Shown piece by piece: positions 42,879 through 51,612 of a stretch of 64,000 nucleotides of DNA. The translations under genes and the position numbers were made by a program. Within the stretch, counting starts at the first letter, position 1. Each line of letters starts with the position of its first letter. The DNA comes from CAZTTG01 sp964615935 (GTDB lineage: Bacteria; Planctomycetota; UBA1135; GCA-002686595): NCBI GenBank assembly GCA_964615935.1, contig CAZTTG010000028.1:1-64000 (forward strand). The letters run 5' to 3'. The notes beneath the pieces are model-generated. The model was not told where the DNA came from, ran no database searches, and saw nothing but the letters and a program-made list of their open reading frames with translations.

Positions 42879-44213
42879 ATGCCCCGCCTCACCGCCTGGT
42901 CGATCCTGCGCAGCGGACCGGAGATCTCCCTTCGCGGGGTGGAGCCGGCCTGCCGCGAGGCCGGGCTCGACGGGCGCGACCGCGCGCTGGTGCGGCGCCT
43001 GGTGGGCACCGAGGTGCGCCGCCGCGGCACCCTGCGGGCGCTGGTCCGCCACTTCGCCCGCGGGCGGCCCAATCGGGACCTCGTGTGCCACCTGCACCTG
43101 GGGCTGGTCCAGCTCTACTTCCTCGATCGCGTACCCGAGCACGCCGCCCTCTCGGCCACCGGGGAGGCCGTGCGCCGGACCTCGGGGCCCTCGAAGGTGC
43201 GTTACGTCAACGGCGTGCTGCGCTCGGCCCTGCGCGCGAGGCGGCCGGGGCTCTGCGGGGATCCGACCCGCGACCTGCCCGGTCGCGAGCTGCACCTCGC
43301 CGAGCCGGTGTTCCGGGATCCCGTGGAGCACCCCCTCCTGTGGGCCGAGGATGCGCTCTCGCTGCCGGCGGCCCTCGCGAAGCGCTGGACGAAGCGCTGG
43401 GGGCGCGAGCGGGCGGAGGAGCTGGCCCGCCTCGGCCTGGCGGAGGCGCGGGTGTCGGTGCGAGCGGTGGGCTGCGGTCGGGCTGAGCTGGCCCGAGAGC
43501 TGGCGGGGGAGGGGCTCGAGGCGGAGGAGGGCCCCCACGAGAGGATCCTGATCCTGCCCCCCGATCGCACCGAGGGACTGATCGCCTCGGAGGCCTTTCG
43601 CCGGGGAAGGGCGACCATCCAGGGCGAGGCCGCCCTGCGCGCCGCCGAGCTCGTCGGGGCGGCGCCGGGGGAGGAGGTCCTCGACCTGTGCGCCGCCCCG
43701 GGCGGCAAGACCGCCGTGATGGCCGAGGCCGGCGCGCGGGTCTGGGCCGTCGACCGGCGCGCGGATCGCCTCGAGCGCCTGCGCGAGACGCTGGATCGGC
43801 TGGCGCTCTCCGGACGCGTCGAGGCGATCGAGGCGGACGCGAGCGGTGACCTCTCGGAGGCCCTGGGTTCGCGGCTCTTCGATGCCGTGCTCATCGATGC
43901 CCCGTGCACGAACACCGGCGTGCTCGCCCAGCGCCCCAGCGCCCGGTGGAGATGGGGCCCCAAGGCGCGGGCCTCCCTGCTCGAGCTCCAGCGACGGCTG
44001 CTGGAAGCGGGCGCGGCCCGCGTGCGCCCGGGTGGGCGCCTGGTGTGGTCGACCTGCAGCCTGGAGCCCGAGGAGAACGGGCAGATGCTGGCGCGCTTCC
44101 TGGCCGAGAGCCCGGGCTGGGAGCGCTCCGCGGAGGTGGAGACCCTGCCCGGGCCCGCGGACGGCCCGGGCCCGGTCGATGGCGGCTGGAGCGCCCGCCT
44201 CCTGCGCAGCTAG
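42879..44213 (+). CDS. rsmB: 16S rRNA m5C967 methyltransferase RsmB
   Basis: RsmB methylates C967 of 16S rRNA using SAM. The 444-residue protein has an N-terminal NusB-like RNA-binding domain (about 1-135), then a Rossmann methyltransferase with DLCAAPGGKTAVMA, the IDAPCTNTGVL motif and the catalytic Cys in WSTCSLEPEENG. It follows fmt in the common fmt-rsmB order. A hairpin at 44272-44291 lies 58 bases after the stop. Confidence 0.92.
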   Translation: MPRLTAWSILRSGPEISLRGVEPACREAGLDGRDRALVRRLVGTEVRRRGTLRALVRHFARGRPNRDLVCHLHLGLVQLYFLDRVPEHAALSATGEAVRRTSGPSKVRYVNGVLRSALRARRPGLCGDPTRDLPGRELHLAEPVFRDPVEHPLLWAEDALSLPAALAKRWTKRWGRERAEELARLGLAEARVSVRAVGCGRAELARELAGEGLEAEEGPHERILILPPDRTEGLIASEAFRRGRATIQGEAALRAAELVGAAPGEEVLDLCAAPGGKTAVMAEAGARVWAVDRRADRLERLRETLDRLALSGRVEAIEADASGDLSEALGSRLFDAVLIDAPCTNTGVLAQRPSARWRWGPKARASLLELQRRLLEAGAARVRPGGRLVWSTCSLEPEENGQMLARFLAESPGWERSAEVETLPGPADGPGPVDGGWSARLLRS

Positions 44214-44271
44214 CCCGCGCGCGGAGGGTCCGGGTCGAAGGGGGCCGGCGCGCCTTGCCGGATCGTGCGGG

Positions 44272-44291
44272 GGGCCCCATCCTTGGGGCCC
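44272..44291 (+). terminator. Perfect 7-bp hairpin downstream of rsmB
   Basis: GGGCCCC-ATCCTT-GGGGCCC forms a perfect 7-base-pair stem with a 6-base loop. There is no U-tract. It may end the fmt-rsmB transcript. Confidence 0.35.
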
Positions 44292-44364
44292 GGCTCGGGG
44301 CGATCCCCGGGCGCACCTGGACCGCAGGGCCGATCCCCTGCCGCGAAACGCGAGAAGAGAATCC

Positions 44365-44904
44365 ATGCCCGTCCCGCCCCGAAGCCGCGCCGGCTCGAGC
44401 TCCATGGCGATCCCCCTGATCATCCTGCTGGCCCTGGTCGCGGCCGTGGTGTTCCTCACCATCCGGATGCGGGGTGAGCAGGAGCCCGAGGGTGGAGGCG
44501 AGCCCCCCGTGCGCACGACGCCCTTCGACGACATGCCGCCGGAGGAGCCCCCGCCGCCGCGCTCGCGCCGCACGCGCTCGAGCCGCCCGACGGGCACGCC
44601 GCTCTCGTCCAACGCCCTGGCCCAGGAGGCGCCCTGGGTGGAGGCGGCCGCCAAGATCGCCGAGGCCGAGGACCTGATGCAGGAGGCGGCCAGGGCGAGG
44701 GCGGAGGGGGAGTACGCGACGACGCAGGAGAAGAACAAGGCCGCCAAGGTGCTGGTGGAGGAGGCCCTGGCGCTGACGGTGGACTGGCACGACGAGCTGA
44801 TCGCGAATCGGGGGGAGGATGACCGCGACGCGATCGGCCTGGACCGCGAGCTCCAGCGATGGGTGAGGTTGCTCAGCGAGCTTCGCAAGACCACGGGGCG
44901 CTGA
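44365..44904 (+). CDS. Single-pass membrane protein, hypothetical
   Basis: The 179-residue protein has one membrane helix at about residues 15-33 (IPLIILLALVAAVVFLT), a Pro/Arg-rich segment (residues 45-80), then a charged helical C-terminal half with WVEAAAKIAEAEDLMQEAARARAEGEY. The architecture suggests an anchored helical periplasmic or cytoplasmic domain. I recognise no family. AGAAGAGA precedes ATG 44365. Confidence 0.6.
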   Translation: MPVPPRSRAGSSSMAIPLIILLALVAAVVFLTIRMRGEQEPEGGGEPPVRTTPFDDMPPEEPPPPRSRRTRSSRPTGTPLSSNALAQEAPWVEAAAKIAEAEDLMQEAARARAEGEYATTQEKNKAAKVLVEEALALTVDWHDELIANRGEDDRDAIGLDRELQRWVRLLSELRKTTGR

Positions 44905-45043
44905 GGCGGGGACCCACCCTTTGGGGGTTCCGCCACCCTCCCCCCACCCCGGGGATGGTGGATGACCCACAGCGGTTGCGCGAATTCGCCGGAACTTCCG
45001 CGCGCGCCGGGTACCTTGTGCGATCGCGCCCGATCGAGCCGCC

Positions 45044-45937
45044 ATGTTCCAGCTCGGCTACAACACCAACGGCCTGATTCACCACCGCCTCGGCGACGCC
45101 TTCCGGATGCTGGCCGAGCTGGGCTACGACGGCGTGGCCCTGACCCCCGACGTCGGACACCTCGATCCCTTCGAGGCCGGCCCGGCGGAGATCGCACGGG
45201 TGCGCGAGCAGGCCGAGGACCTGGGCCTGAGCCTCACGGTCGAGACCGGAGCGCGCTTCCTCCTCGATCCGCGGCGCAAGCACTCCCCCAGCCTGCTCGA
45301 GCTCGACGCGCGGGATCGGGCCCGGCGCCTCGATCTGCTCCTGCGCTGCGTCGCTCTGGCTTCGGAGCTCGGCGCCGGGGTCGTCTCCTTCTGGGCCGGC
45401 CAGGCGCCAGGGGGCGAGCGCGCGGACGGCCGGCGGGGGCCGTCGGGCGAGGTGGAGCCGATCTGGGATCGCCTCTGCGAGGGCGTTGCCCGGGTGCTCG
45501 CCGAGGGCCGGGCCGCCGGGCTGAGCGTGGCCATCGAGCCCGAGCCGGGCATGTTCATCGAACGGCCCGAGGGCTATCTCGAGCTCCGCCGGCGACTCGG
45601 ATCCGAGGGCGCCGAGCTGGGGCTCTGCCTCGACGTGGGACACCTCCTGTGCACCGGCGACCTGCCCGTGGACGCCCGGATCCGGGAGCTCGCCCCCTAC
45701 CTGCGACAGGTGCACCTGGACGACATCCGCGGGCGCGTGCACGAGCACCTCCCCTTCGGCGAAGGGGACCTCGACCTCGCCGGAACGGTAAGTTCTTTGT
45801 TGGAAGTGGGATACGGCGGCATGGCAGCGATCGAGCTGAGCCGGGACTCGCACCGGGGCGCGTCGGCCGCCGAGGAGGCGCTGCGCCGGGTGCGCGAGGC
45901 CGCCGGAAGGGCGCAGCCGGGCCCACCAGGAGCTTGA
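45044..45937 (+). CDS. Sugar phosphate isomerase/epimerase-like TIM barrel
   Basis: The 297-residue protein is an AP-endonuclease-2-type TIM barrel: LGYNTNGLIHHRL at the N-terminus, metal-ligand positions in VAIEPEPGMF (Glu), LGLCLDVGHLLC (Asp/His), RQVHLDDIRGRVHEHLPFGEGDLDL (His, Asp, His, Glu), and AAIELSRDSHRG. The full metal-binding set looks intact, so an isomerase or epimerase on a sugar or related polyol is likely. The substrate is unknown. Confidence 0.8.
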   Translation: MFQLGYNTNGLIHHRLGDAFRMLAELGYDGVALTPDVGHLDPFEAGPAEIARVREQAEDLGLSLTVETGARFLLDPRRKHSPSLLELDARDRARRLDLLLRCVALASELGAGVVSFWAGQAPGGERADGRRGPSGEVEPIWDRLCEGVARVLAEGRAAGLSVAIEPEPGMFIERPEGYLELRRRLGSEGAELGLCLDVGHLLCTGDLPVDARIRELAPYLRQVHLDDIRGRVHEHLPFGEGDLDLAGTVSSLLEVGYGGMAAIELSRDSHRGASAAEEALRRVREAAGRAQPGPPGA

Positions 45938-46028
45938 TGCCGGCACCCCATCGCCTTCACAATGGCGGAGCGGAAGGAGTCCTGACCCTCTCCACCCATT
46001 CCTCACGGGAAGCCGGAGGGAGCTCTCC

Positions 46029-46454
46029 ATGATCAATCTTCCGCGAGGATTGCACAGCTGCCCGACCCGCGCGGATGGAGCGCCCGCCCTCTTCCAGCAC
46101 AGCATCACCCTGGAGCTGTGTCGGGAGCGCCAGGGGGCTCACTACCACAAGTGCTACGCCTGCGTGCACAACCAGGACGTCGCGCTGGAGGAGGTCGCAC
46201 CGCTTCCCCCCGCTGAGCGGGCGTACCCCCCCTCCCCGCTGCCGGAGGTAGTTCCCGAGCCCGCCCGGGAGGCCGCCGAGGCTCTGGAGGCAGCCGAGGT
46301 CCAGGCGGCCGCGGAACCGGTCGAGGAGGAGCTCGCAGCTTCCGAGATCGACACCGTGATCCTGGAGCCCCAGCCGCCCCCCGACCGCGAGAAGGAGGTC
46401 GCGGCGGACTCCGAGTCCCCCGAGGCGGCGACCCCGCGCGCCAAGGTCGGCTGA
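46029..46454 (+). CDS. Small Cys/His-motif protein with acidic tail
   Basis: The first ~50 residues of this 141-residue protein contain a possible zinc cluster: Cys31, then HYHKCYACVHNQ (His38, His40, Cys42, Cys45, His47), with Cys11 further upstream. The remaining ~90 residues are Glu/Pro/Ala-rich and disordered. I recognise no family. GGAGGGAG precedes the ATG. It lies between the TIM-barrel gene and the receiver-Fis gene on the same strand. Confidence 0.6.
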   Translation: MINLPRGLHSCPTRADGAPALFQHSITLELCRERQGAHYHKCYACVHNQDVALEEVAPLPPAERAYPPSPLPEVVPEPAREAAEALEAAEVQAAAEPVEEELAASEIDTVILEPQPPPDREKEVAADSESPEAATPRAKVG

Positions 46455-46547
46455 ATCCGGGGGCCGGAGGACGCCCCGGGAAGGTCCGGCTCGAATTCGT
46501 CCCAGATCGGCTCAACGTCCGATTTGAGACGGGCCGATGCAGGGGGC

Positions 46548-47165
46548 ATGCGAGAGGACTTTCACCCCACGGAATGGAAGGGCATGGGGGGCCGGATCCT
46601 GGTCGTCGGCCGGGCCCCCGAATTCACCGGACGAGCCGCGGCCGAGCTGGAGCGGGCCGGCCTCCAGGTCGTCCGCGCACACGACGGAGCCGAGGTCCGA
46701 CGGGCGCTCGCCGGGCCCCCGCCCGACGCGATCGCGCTCGATCTGCCCCTCCCCGACCCACTCGTGGAGGGCCTGCTCGGCGCGAAGGCCGCGCGGCGCC
46801 CGATAGTGGTCCTCACCGGATCCAGCGCCGTCGAGGCGGCCTCCGAGTGCCTGCGACTGGGCGCGCGGGACTTCGTGCTCAAGCCCTTCGAGGGCATCCG
46901 GCTCGTGGTCTCGGTGCGCAACGCCGTGACGCACGGAGAGCTCCTGGCCAAGCTGGAGGCCCTGACGCGCGGGGGCGGGATCCCGGACTCCGAGATCCTC
47001 CCCTTCCGGGAGCAGGAGCGCCGCATCCTGAAGCACGCCCTCGAGCACACGGGCTGGAACGTCCAGGAGGCCGCCCGCTGCCTGGGGATCGGCCGCGCCA
47101 CGGTCTACCGCAAGATCGATCGCTACGGCCTGCGCACCCAGCGCCAGGCGCGCGACGCGAGCTGA
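46548..47165 (+). CDS. Response-regulator-like protein with degenerate receiver and Fis-type HTH
   Basis: The product has a receiver-like domain (about 14-130) and a C-terminal Fis-type helix-turn-helix (about 160-200: ILKHALEHTGWNVQEAARCLGIGRATVYRKI), as in RegA/PrrA-type regulators, without an AAA domain. The phospho-acceptor Asp (D65 in AIALDLPLPD), Thr90 and Lys112 are kept, but the acidic pair that binds Mg2+ in normal receivers (DD after the first strand) is replaced by Gly21-Arg22. Phosphorylation may therefore be lost or altered. ATG 46548 is chosen; ATG 46584 is an alternative. No histidine kinase is nearby. Confidence 0.78.
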   Translation: MREDFHPTEWKGMGGRILVVGRAPEFTGRAAAELERAGLQVVRAHDGAEVRRALAGPPPDAIALDLPLPDPLVEGLLGAKAARRPIVVLTGSSAVEAASECLRLGARDFVLKPFEGIRLVVSVRNAVTHGELLAKLEALTRGGGIPDSEILPFREQERRILKHALEHTGWNVQEAARCLGIGRATVYRKIDRYGLRTQRQARDAS

Positions 47166-47186
47166 GCCGGGGCGCCGCGCCGGCGC

Positions 47187-50100
47187 TCAGCCCTCCCCCT
47201 CCCCGCCCAGGAGCTCCTCCCGCTTCACCTCCGGCAGGTCCCGCTCGGGCCGGCCGCAGTCCCGGAACACGGTCAGCCAGTGGCCCATCCGGGTCTGGAG
47301 GAGATCGCCGCCGCCGATGAAGGGCATGACCACCCGGGCGATCCGGGCGCTGTCGACGAAGAGCAGCCACCGGCGGTTCCCGTCGGGGCTGTCCTCCATC
47401 CCCTCGGGGGCGCGGCCCGAGTGGCGGTGCGTGACGAGCCGGGGGGGCGATTCGCAGCGGACCGCGAGCTCGGCGGCGAGCTCCGTGAGCGCCTCCTGGC
47501 CCAGGACCTCGGGCAGCGCGACGACGAGCGGCTGGGTGACGTACTCGCGCTCGAGCAGGCGGACCGCGCGGTCGACGCTCCGACGAGCGCTGCGCAGGAG
47601 ATCCGCGCGGTCGAGCTCCTCGCCCGGCTCGAGCCACGGTCGGGAGATCCACAAGAGCAGGCTGCCGTTGGGGGCGGGCTCCAGGCCGCGCACGGGGCGG
47701 TTCTCGAGCTCCCGGAAGGGGGTCCTCCCCTCGCGCGCGAGGTCCAGGCCGAGCGGCACCTCGCCGGGCACGCCCGCCAGGCGCGAGCGGTCCAGCCGCT
47801 CGACGGTCGGCTGGCGCACCCGCACCGCGCCGAAGCCCGTGGCGAATCCCAGGTAGCCCTCGATGGGGGCGCCGTCGACGGTGTGGTAGGCGCCCACGCG
47901 CTCCCCGTCGACGAAGGCGTGGACTGTCGGCCCGTCCACCAGGAGCTCGAGCTCGAAGGAGGTCTTGGGCCGCGGGAACTCCACCCGGCCGCGCGGCGTC
48001 GATCCCGGCAGGGCGCCGTCGCGGTCGCGCAGGCCGTGCAGGCTCCAGCCGACCGAGTCCAGCTCGGCGGCCTCCTCCTTCTCGCCGATCGCGTACATGA
48101 AGTCGCCGGCGTGGAACTGGAAGCGCACGTTCCGGTCGCGCCGGGTGTAGCCCAGGATCACCGCGCCCGAGAGGTAGGAGGTCGTGAACTGGATCCGCAT
48201 CCTCGCCCGCCAGGTGCCGGGCAGGTTCCAGCGCCCGGCTCGCGCGAAGGCGTCGCGCTGGTGGGCGCGCGGGTCCACCTGACCGGTGCCGGTGCGCGGT
48301 CGGTGCCGCCCCACGATCAGGTCGCCGTCCTCGGTCTCGTACCAGAGCCCCGCGACCCGGCGCTCCTCGTAGCCCGTCAGCTCGTCCTCCACCCAGCCGT
48401 CCAGGCCGGCGTGTCGCGGCGGCGGGTCGAAGGGGTGGAGCATCTCGTCGGCCGCGAGCGGGGGCGCGGCGAGGGGCGCGATGCCCAGCCAGGCCGCCAG
48501 CCGATCGCGGTCGGCGGCGAGGGCGGACGAGGCCCGCTCGTGTCCCGCAGCCCGGCTCGCCTCGGCCGCCTCCTCCAGGCCGTCGAGGAGGGAGCGGGTC
48601 CTGGACAGGGACTTCAGGAAGGGCGCCCGCTCGGCCGGCGCGCCGTGGGGGAAGGCCAGGCGGTGGTCCATGGACCAGCTCGGCGCCCCGTCGCGCTGCT
48701 CCGCGAGGGCCCCGCGCAGCAGGCGCTCCGCCGCCGGAGTGCGGCCGTCCACGGCCAGGGCCCACACCAGCGCCCGGATGCCCTCCTCGGTCCTGCCCAG
48801 CTCGAGCAGGAGCTCGCCCGCCACCCGCGCCTGGTCCTGCCCGAACCAGGGCTCGGCGCGGTTGCGCGACCAGACCCAGGTGGGCTCGTCGTACACCCAG
48901 GGGTCGCCGCCGGGGGCCTGGTTGTCGCGGGTGTAGCGCTCCGTCCAGGGCTTGCGGTCCAGCCAGTAGAAGCCGCCGATGAAGGTGCCGAAGCGCTCCG
49001 CGAAGCCCTCGAGGTCCTCCGGCCGGCCCTCCCGCCCGTCGCAGAAGTGCTCCAGGAACCAGGCCATGGGGTCGCGGTTGCCGCGCGCCGCGCCCTCCAT
49101 GTACCTCCTGAGGCGCTCGGCGAAGAGCGGCCGGCCGCCCTCCTCCCCGGTATTCAGGTACAGGTAGAGCGCGTAGCCCGCGACGTAGTTGTCGCGGTAG
49201 TCCTCGACCGTGCCCTCGATCAGCTTCGTCAGGTTTCCGAGGCCGCCGTAGCCCTTGACCATGGCGCCCTCGACCGTGCCGAAGAGCGCGTGATCGTCGA
49301 TGAACTCGAGGTCGCTCGAGTGCCCGTAGGCCGCGCCGGTCCACACCGCCTTGCCCTCGGCCAGCCAGGCGGGGATGCCCGGGTAGATGGCGCCGTCGAA
49401 GCGGTGGGTGAGCTCGTGCGTCAGTCCCCGCCCCAGCCCCTCGATGGTGCCGCAGGAGAAGCGCAGGGTGGTGAGGTCGCCCGACTGGAATCCCCCGGCC
49501 CACCAGAAGGGCGAGCCCTCGGACTCGAGCCCGTGGGCCTCGGGCACGAGGCGCACCGTGCCGGGCCTCTCGAGGAAGGGATCGCGGCCGAAGAAGCCCG
49601 CCAGACGGCGGTGGTGGTCCTCGACCGTGCGCGCCGCGCCGAGCAGGGTCTGGAAGCCGCAGTCGGTCTCGAGCCGGTACATGCCCTCCGGCGAGACGGC
49701 CACCCCGGGGGAGGCGAAGCTCGCGTGCTCGCGCGTCAGGGCCTCGAGCTCCTCGGTGGTGAGCAGCTCGAGCTCCTCCACGGTCCAGGGCTCGCCCGCT
49801 CGATCGGCGAGCTGCTCGCGGGCGCGGGCCAGGCCTCGGGCGGCCTCCTCCCGCAGCTTGCCCAGCTCCGGGGGCGTGGGGCCCTTCAGGTCCTTGAAGT
49901 CGGCCTGCACCGCGAGGCCGTGCAGACACCGCGCGGCCCGCATGGCCTCGCCCGTCCTGCGGTTGGAGAGGGCGCTCGAGAGCACCCGCTCCAGCGAGGC
50001 GATCACCTGCGTGGAGAGGCGCCCCGGAATCTCGAGGGTCGGCGCGGCGCCGGCGAAGAGCTCCGCCTCGAGCGCGGGCGAGGCCTGCGCGAGGTCCAGC

Positions 50101-50561
50101 GCGGCGCGCCGGGCCCAGTCGGCGACGAGGAGCTCCTCGGGAATGCGCGAGCCCCTCTTCTGACGGGCCGCGGCGAAGGCCGCGAGCTCCCGCGCCGCCG
50201 CCGCGCGCTCCGCGGCGATGCGCTCGGGCCCGGGATCGTCCGGCGGAAGCAGGCGCTTGAGGGCGCTCGCGGGCTTCGCCTTGCCGCTCGAGTCCGCCGC
50301 AGCCGCCCACCAGGCGTGGGCCCAGAGGGCTCGGGCGTCCGGATCGGCGGCCGAGGCCTCCAGCAGGAGCTCGAGGATCTCGGTCGAATGAGGCGCGCGT
50401 ACCAGCGCGTTCTGCAGGTGGTGGGCGGCCTCGGCCGCTCGGCCCTCGGCCAGGGCCCGTCGACCCACCTCCAGCGGGCCGGCCGCCGAGCCGGTCTGGG
50501 AGGCGGCGACCGCGGCCAGGCCGAGGCCGGCCGCCGCGAGCAGCAGCGGGCGCGAGAGCAT
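47187..50561 (-). CDS. Exported zinc-peptidase-like protein with TPR-like and beta-sandwich regions
   Basis: The 1124-residue protein has a signal peptide, a helical TPR-like N-terminal part (about 30-110), and a peptidase MA-like gluzincin core. Zinc ligands are present: HELTH at 382-386 and Glu402 in PAWLAEGKAVW. Around residues 700-930 there is a beta-sandwich region resembling DUF1080/laminin-G-like domains (EDGDLIVGRHRP, VEFPRPKTSFELELLVDG, GYLGFATGFGAVRVRQ). It is probably periplasmic or extracellular and active. The start ATG 50561 lies 11 bases after the epimerase stop. Confidence 0.75.
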   Translation of the reverse strand: MLSRPLLLAAAGLGLAAVAASQTGSAAGPLEVGRRALAEGRAAEAAHHLQNALVRAPHSTEILELLLEASAADPDARALWAHAWWAAAADSSGKAKPASALKRLLPPDDPGPERIAAERAAAARELAAFAAARQKRGSRIPEELLVADWARRAALDLAQASPALEAELFAGAAPTLEIPGRLSTQVIASLERVLSSALSNRRTGEAMRAARCLHGLAVQADFKDLKGPTPPELGKLREEAARGLARAREQLADRAGEPWTVEELELLTTEELEALTREHASFASPGVAVSPEGMYRLETDCGFQTLLGAARTVEDHHRRLAGFFGRDPFLERPGTVRLVPEAHGLESEGSPFWWAGGFQSGDLTTLRFSCGTIEGLGRGLTHELTHRFDGAIYPGIPAWLAEGKAVWTGAAYGHSSDLEFIDDHALFGTVEGAMVKGYGGLGNLTKLIEGTVEDYRDNYVAGYALYLYLNTGEEGGRPLFAERLRRYMEGAARGNRDPMAWFLEHFCDGREGRPEDLEGFAERFGTFIGGFYWLDRKPWTERYTRDNQAPGGDPWVYDEPTWVWSRNRAEPWFGQDQARVAGELLLELGRTEEGIRALVWALAVDGRTPAAERLLRGALAEQRDGAPSWSMDHRLAFPHGAPAERAPFLKSLSRTRSLLDGLEEAAEASRAAGHERASSALAADRDRLAAWLGIAPLAAPPLAADEMLHPFDPPPRHAGLDGWVEDELTGYEERRVAGLWYETEDGDLIVGRHRPRTGTGQVDPRAHQRDAFARAGRWNLPGTWRARMRIQFTTSYLSGAVILGYTRRDRNVRFQFHAGDFMYAIGEKEEAAELDSVGWSLHGLRDRDGALPGSTPRGRVEFPRPKTSFELELLVDGPTVHAFVDGERVGAYHTVDGAPIEGYLGFATGFGAVRVRQPTVERLDRSRLAGVPGEVPLGLDLAREGRTPFRELENRPVRGLEPAPNGSLLLWISRPWLEPGEELDRADLLRSARRSVDRAVRLLEREYVTQPLVVALPEVLGQEALTELAAELAVRCESPPRLVTHRHSGRAPEGMEDSPDGNRRWLLFVDSARIARVVMPFIGGGDLLQTRMGHWLTVFRDCGRPERDLPEVKREELLGGEGEG

Positions 50562-50572
50562 CGCCTGCGGTT

Positions 50573-51559
50573 CTACACCATCGGCGGGGATCCCGCCTCC
50601 CCCGCCCGCAGATCGGCGATCGCGTCGTCCACGATCTCCTCCAGCGGCGTATCCGGGACGAAGCCGGTGGCCTCGCGCAGGCGGCTGAGGTCGGGGACGC
50701 GGCGGCGCATGTCCTCGAAGCCCTCGGCATAGGCCTCCTCGTAGGGGACGAAGGCGATGGGCGAGGAGCTGCCGGCCCGCTCCCGGACCAGCTCGGCCAG
50801 CTCGAGGATCGAGATCTCGCGGTCGGAGCCCACGTTGAAGACCCGCCCGAGGGAGCGCTCGTCGGCCATCAGGCGGCGGGTGGCCTCCACGACATCGCGC
50901 ACGTGGGCGAAGCAGCGGGTCTGCTGGCCGTCGCCGTGCACCGCGATCGGCTCCCCGCACAGGGCCTGGCCGACGAAGCTCGGCAGCACCATGCCGTAGC
51001 GGCCGACCTGACGCGGACCCACGGTGTTGAAGAAGCGCACCACCAGCACCGGCACGCCCCGCTCCCGCTGGTAGGCGAAGGCCATCCACTCGTCCAGGGC
51101 CTTGGAGCAGGCGTAGGACCAGCGCGATCGCGTGGTCGCGCCCAGGTTCAGGTCGTCGTCCTCGCGGAAGGGGATCCCGTTCCCCTTGCCGTAGACCTCG
51201 GAGGTGGAGGCGACCAGCACCGGGCAGCGCGCCTCGGCCGCGGCCTCCAGCACCACCTCGGTGGCGCGCACGTTGGTGTGGATGGTGTGCGTCGGGCGCT
51301 CGACGATCAGCCGCACCCCGACCGCGGCCGCGAGGTGCGCGATCCAGTCGGCGTCACGCGCGAGCTCGGCGACCAGCGGGGCGTCGAGGGCCGAGCCGAT
51401 GCGGTGCTCGAAGCCCGGCCGGCCCACCAGGCCCTGGATGTTCTCCAGGCGGCCGGTGGAGAGGTCGTCGAGCACGGAGACCTCGTCGCCGCCCTCCAGC
51501 AGGCGCTCGGCCAGGTGCGAGCCGATGAAACCGGCCCCGCCGGTGATCAGGACCTTCAT
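50573..51559 (-). CDS. NAD-dependent sugar epimerase/dehydratase (extended SDR)
   Basis: The 328-residue protein has the NAD-binding ITGGAGFIGSHL, the STSEVYG loop and the catalytic YACSK (Tyr-x-x-x-Lys). It belongs with UDP-glucose 4-epimerase, UDP-glucuronate decarboxylase and dTDP-glucose dehydratase relatives; VRFFNTVGPRQVGRYGMVLP is common in the decarboxylase-like group. It probably makes a nucleotide sugar for surface polysaccharide. It heads a leftward operon with the large peptidase-like gene and is divergent from the SMP-30 gene. Confidence 0.88.
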   Translation of the reverse strand: MKVLITGGAGFIGSHLAERLLEGGDEVSVLDDLSTGRLENIQGLVGRPGFEHRIGSALDAPLVAELARDADWIAHLAAAVGVRLIVERPTHTIHTNVRATEVVLEAAAEARCPVLVASTSEVYGKGNGIPFREDDDLNLGATTRSRWSYACSKALDEWMAFAYQRERGVPVLVVRFFNTVGPRQVGRYGMVLPSFVGQALCGEPIAVHGDGQQTRCFAHVRDVVEATRRLMADERSLGRVFNVGSDREISILELAELVRERAGSSSPIAFVPYEEAYAEGFEDMRRRVPDLSRLREATGFVPDTPLEEIVDDAIADLRAGEAGSPPMV

Positions 51560-51582
51560 GTGCGGGCCTCGGATGCGAGCAG

Positions 51583-51588
51583 TAGACT
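51583..51588 (+). promoter_or_regulatory. Possible -10 box of the SMP-30 lipoprotein gene
   Basis: TAGACT is 24 bases before ATG 51613. A start site near 51595 would leave a leader of about 18 bases containing GGAG. The same hexamer occurs before cstA and the sulfatase-fold gene. Confidence 0.3.
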
Positions 51589-51612
51589 CGGAGCCCCCGC
51601 CCGGAGTCCACG

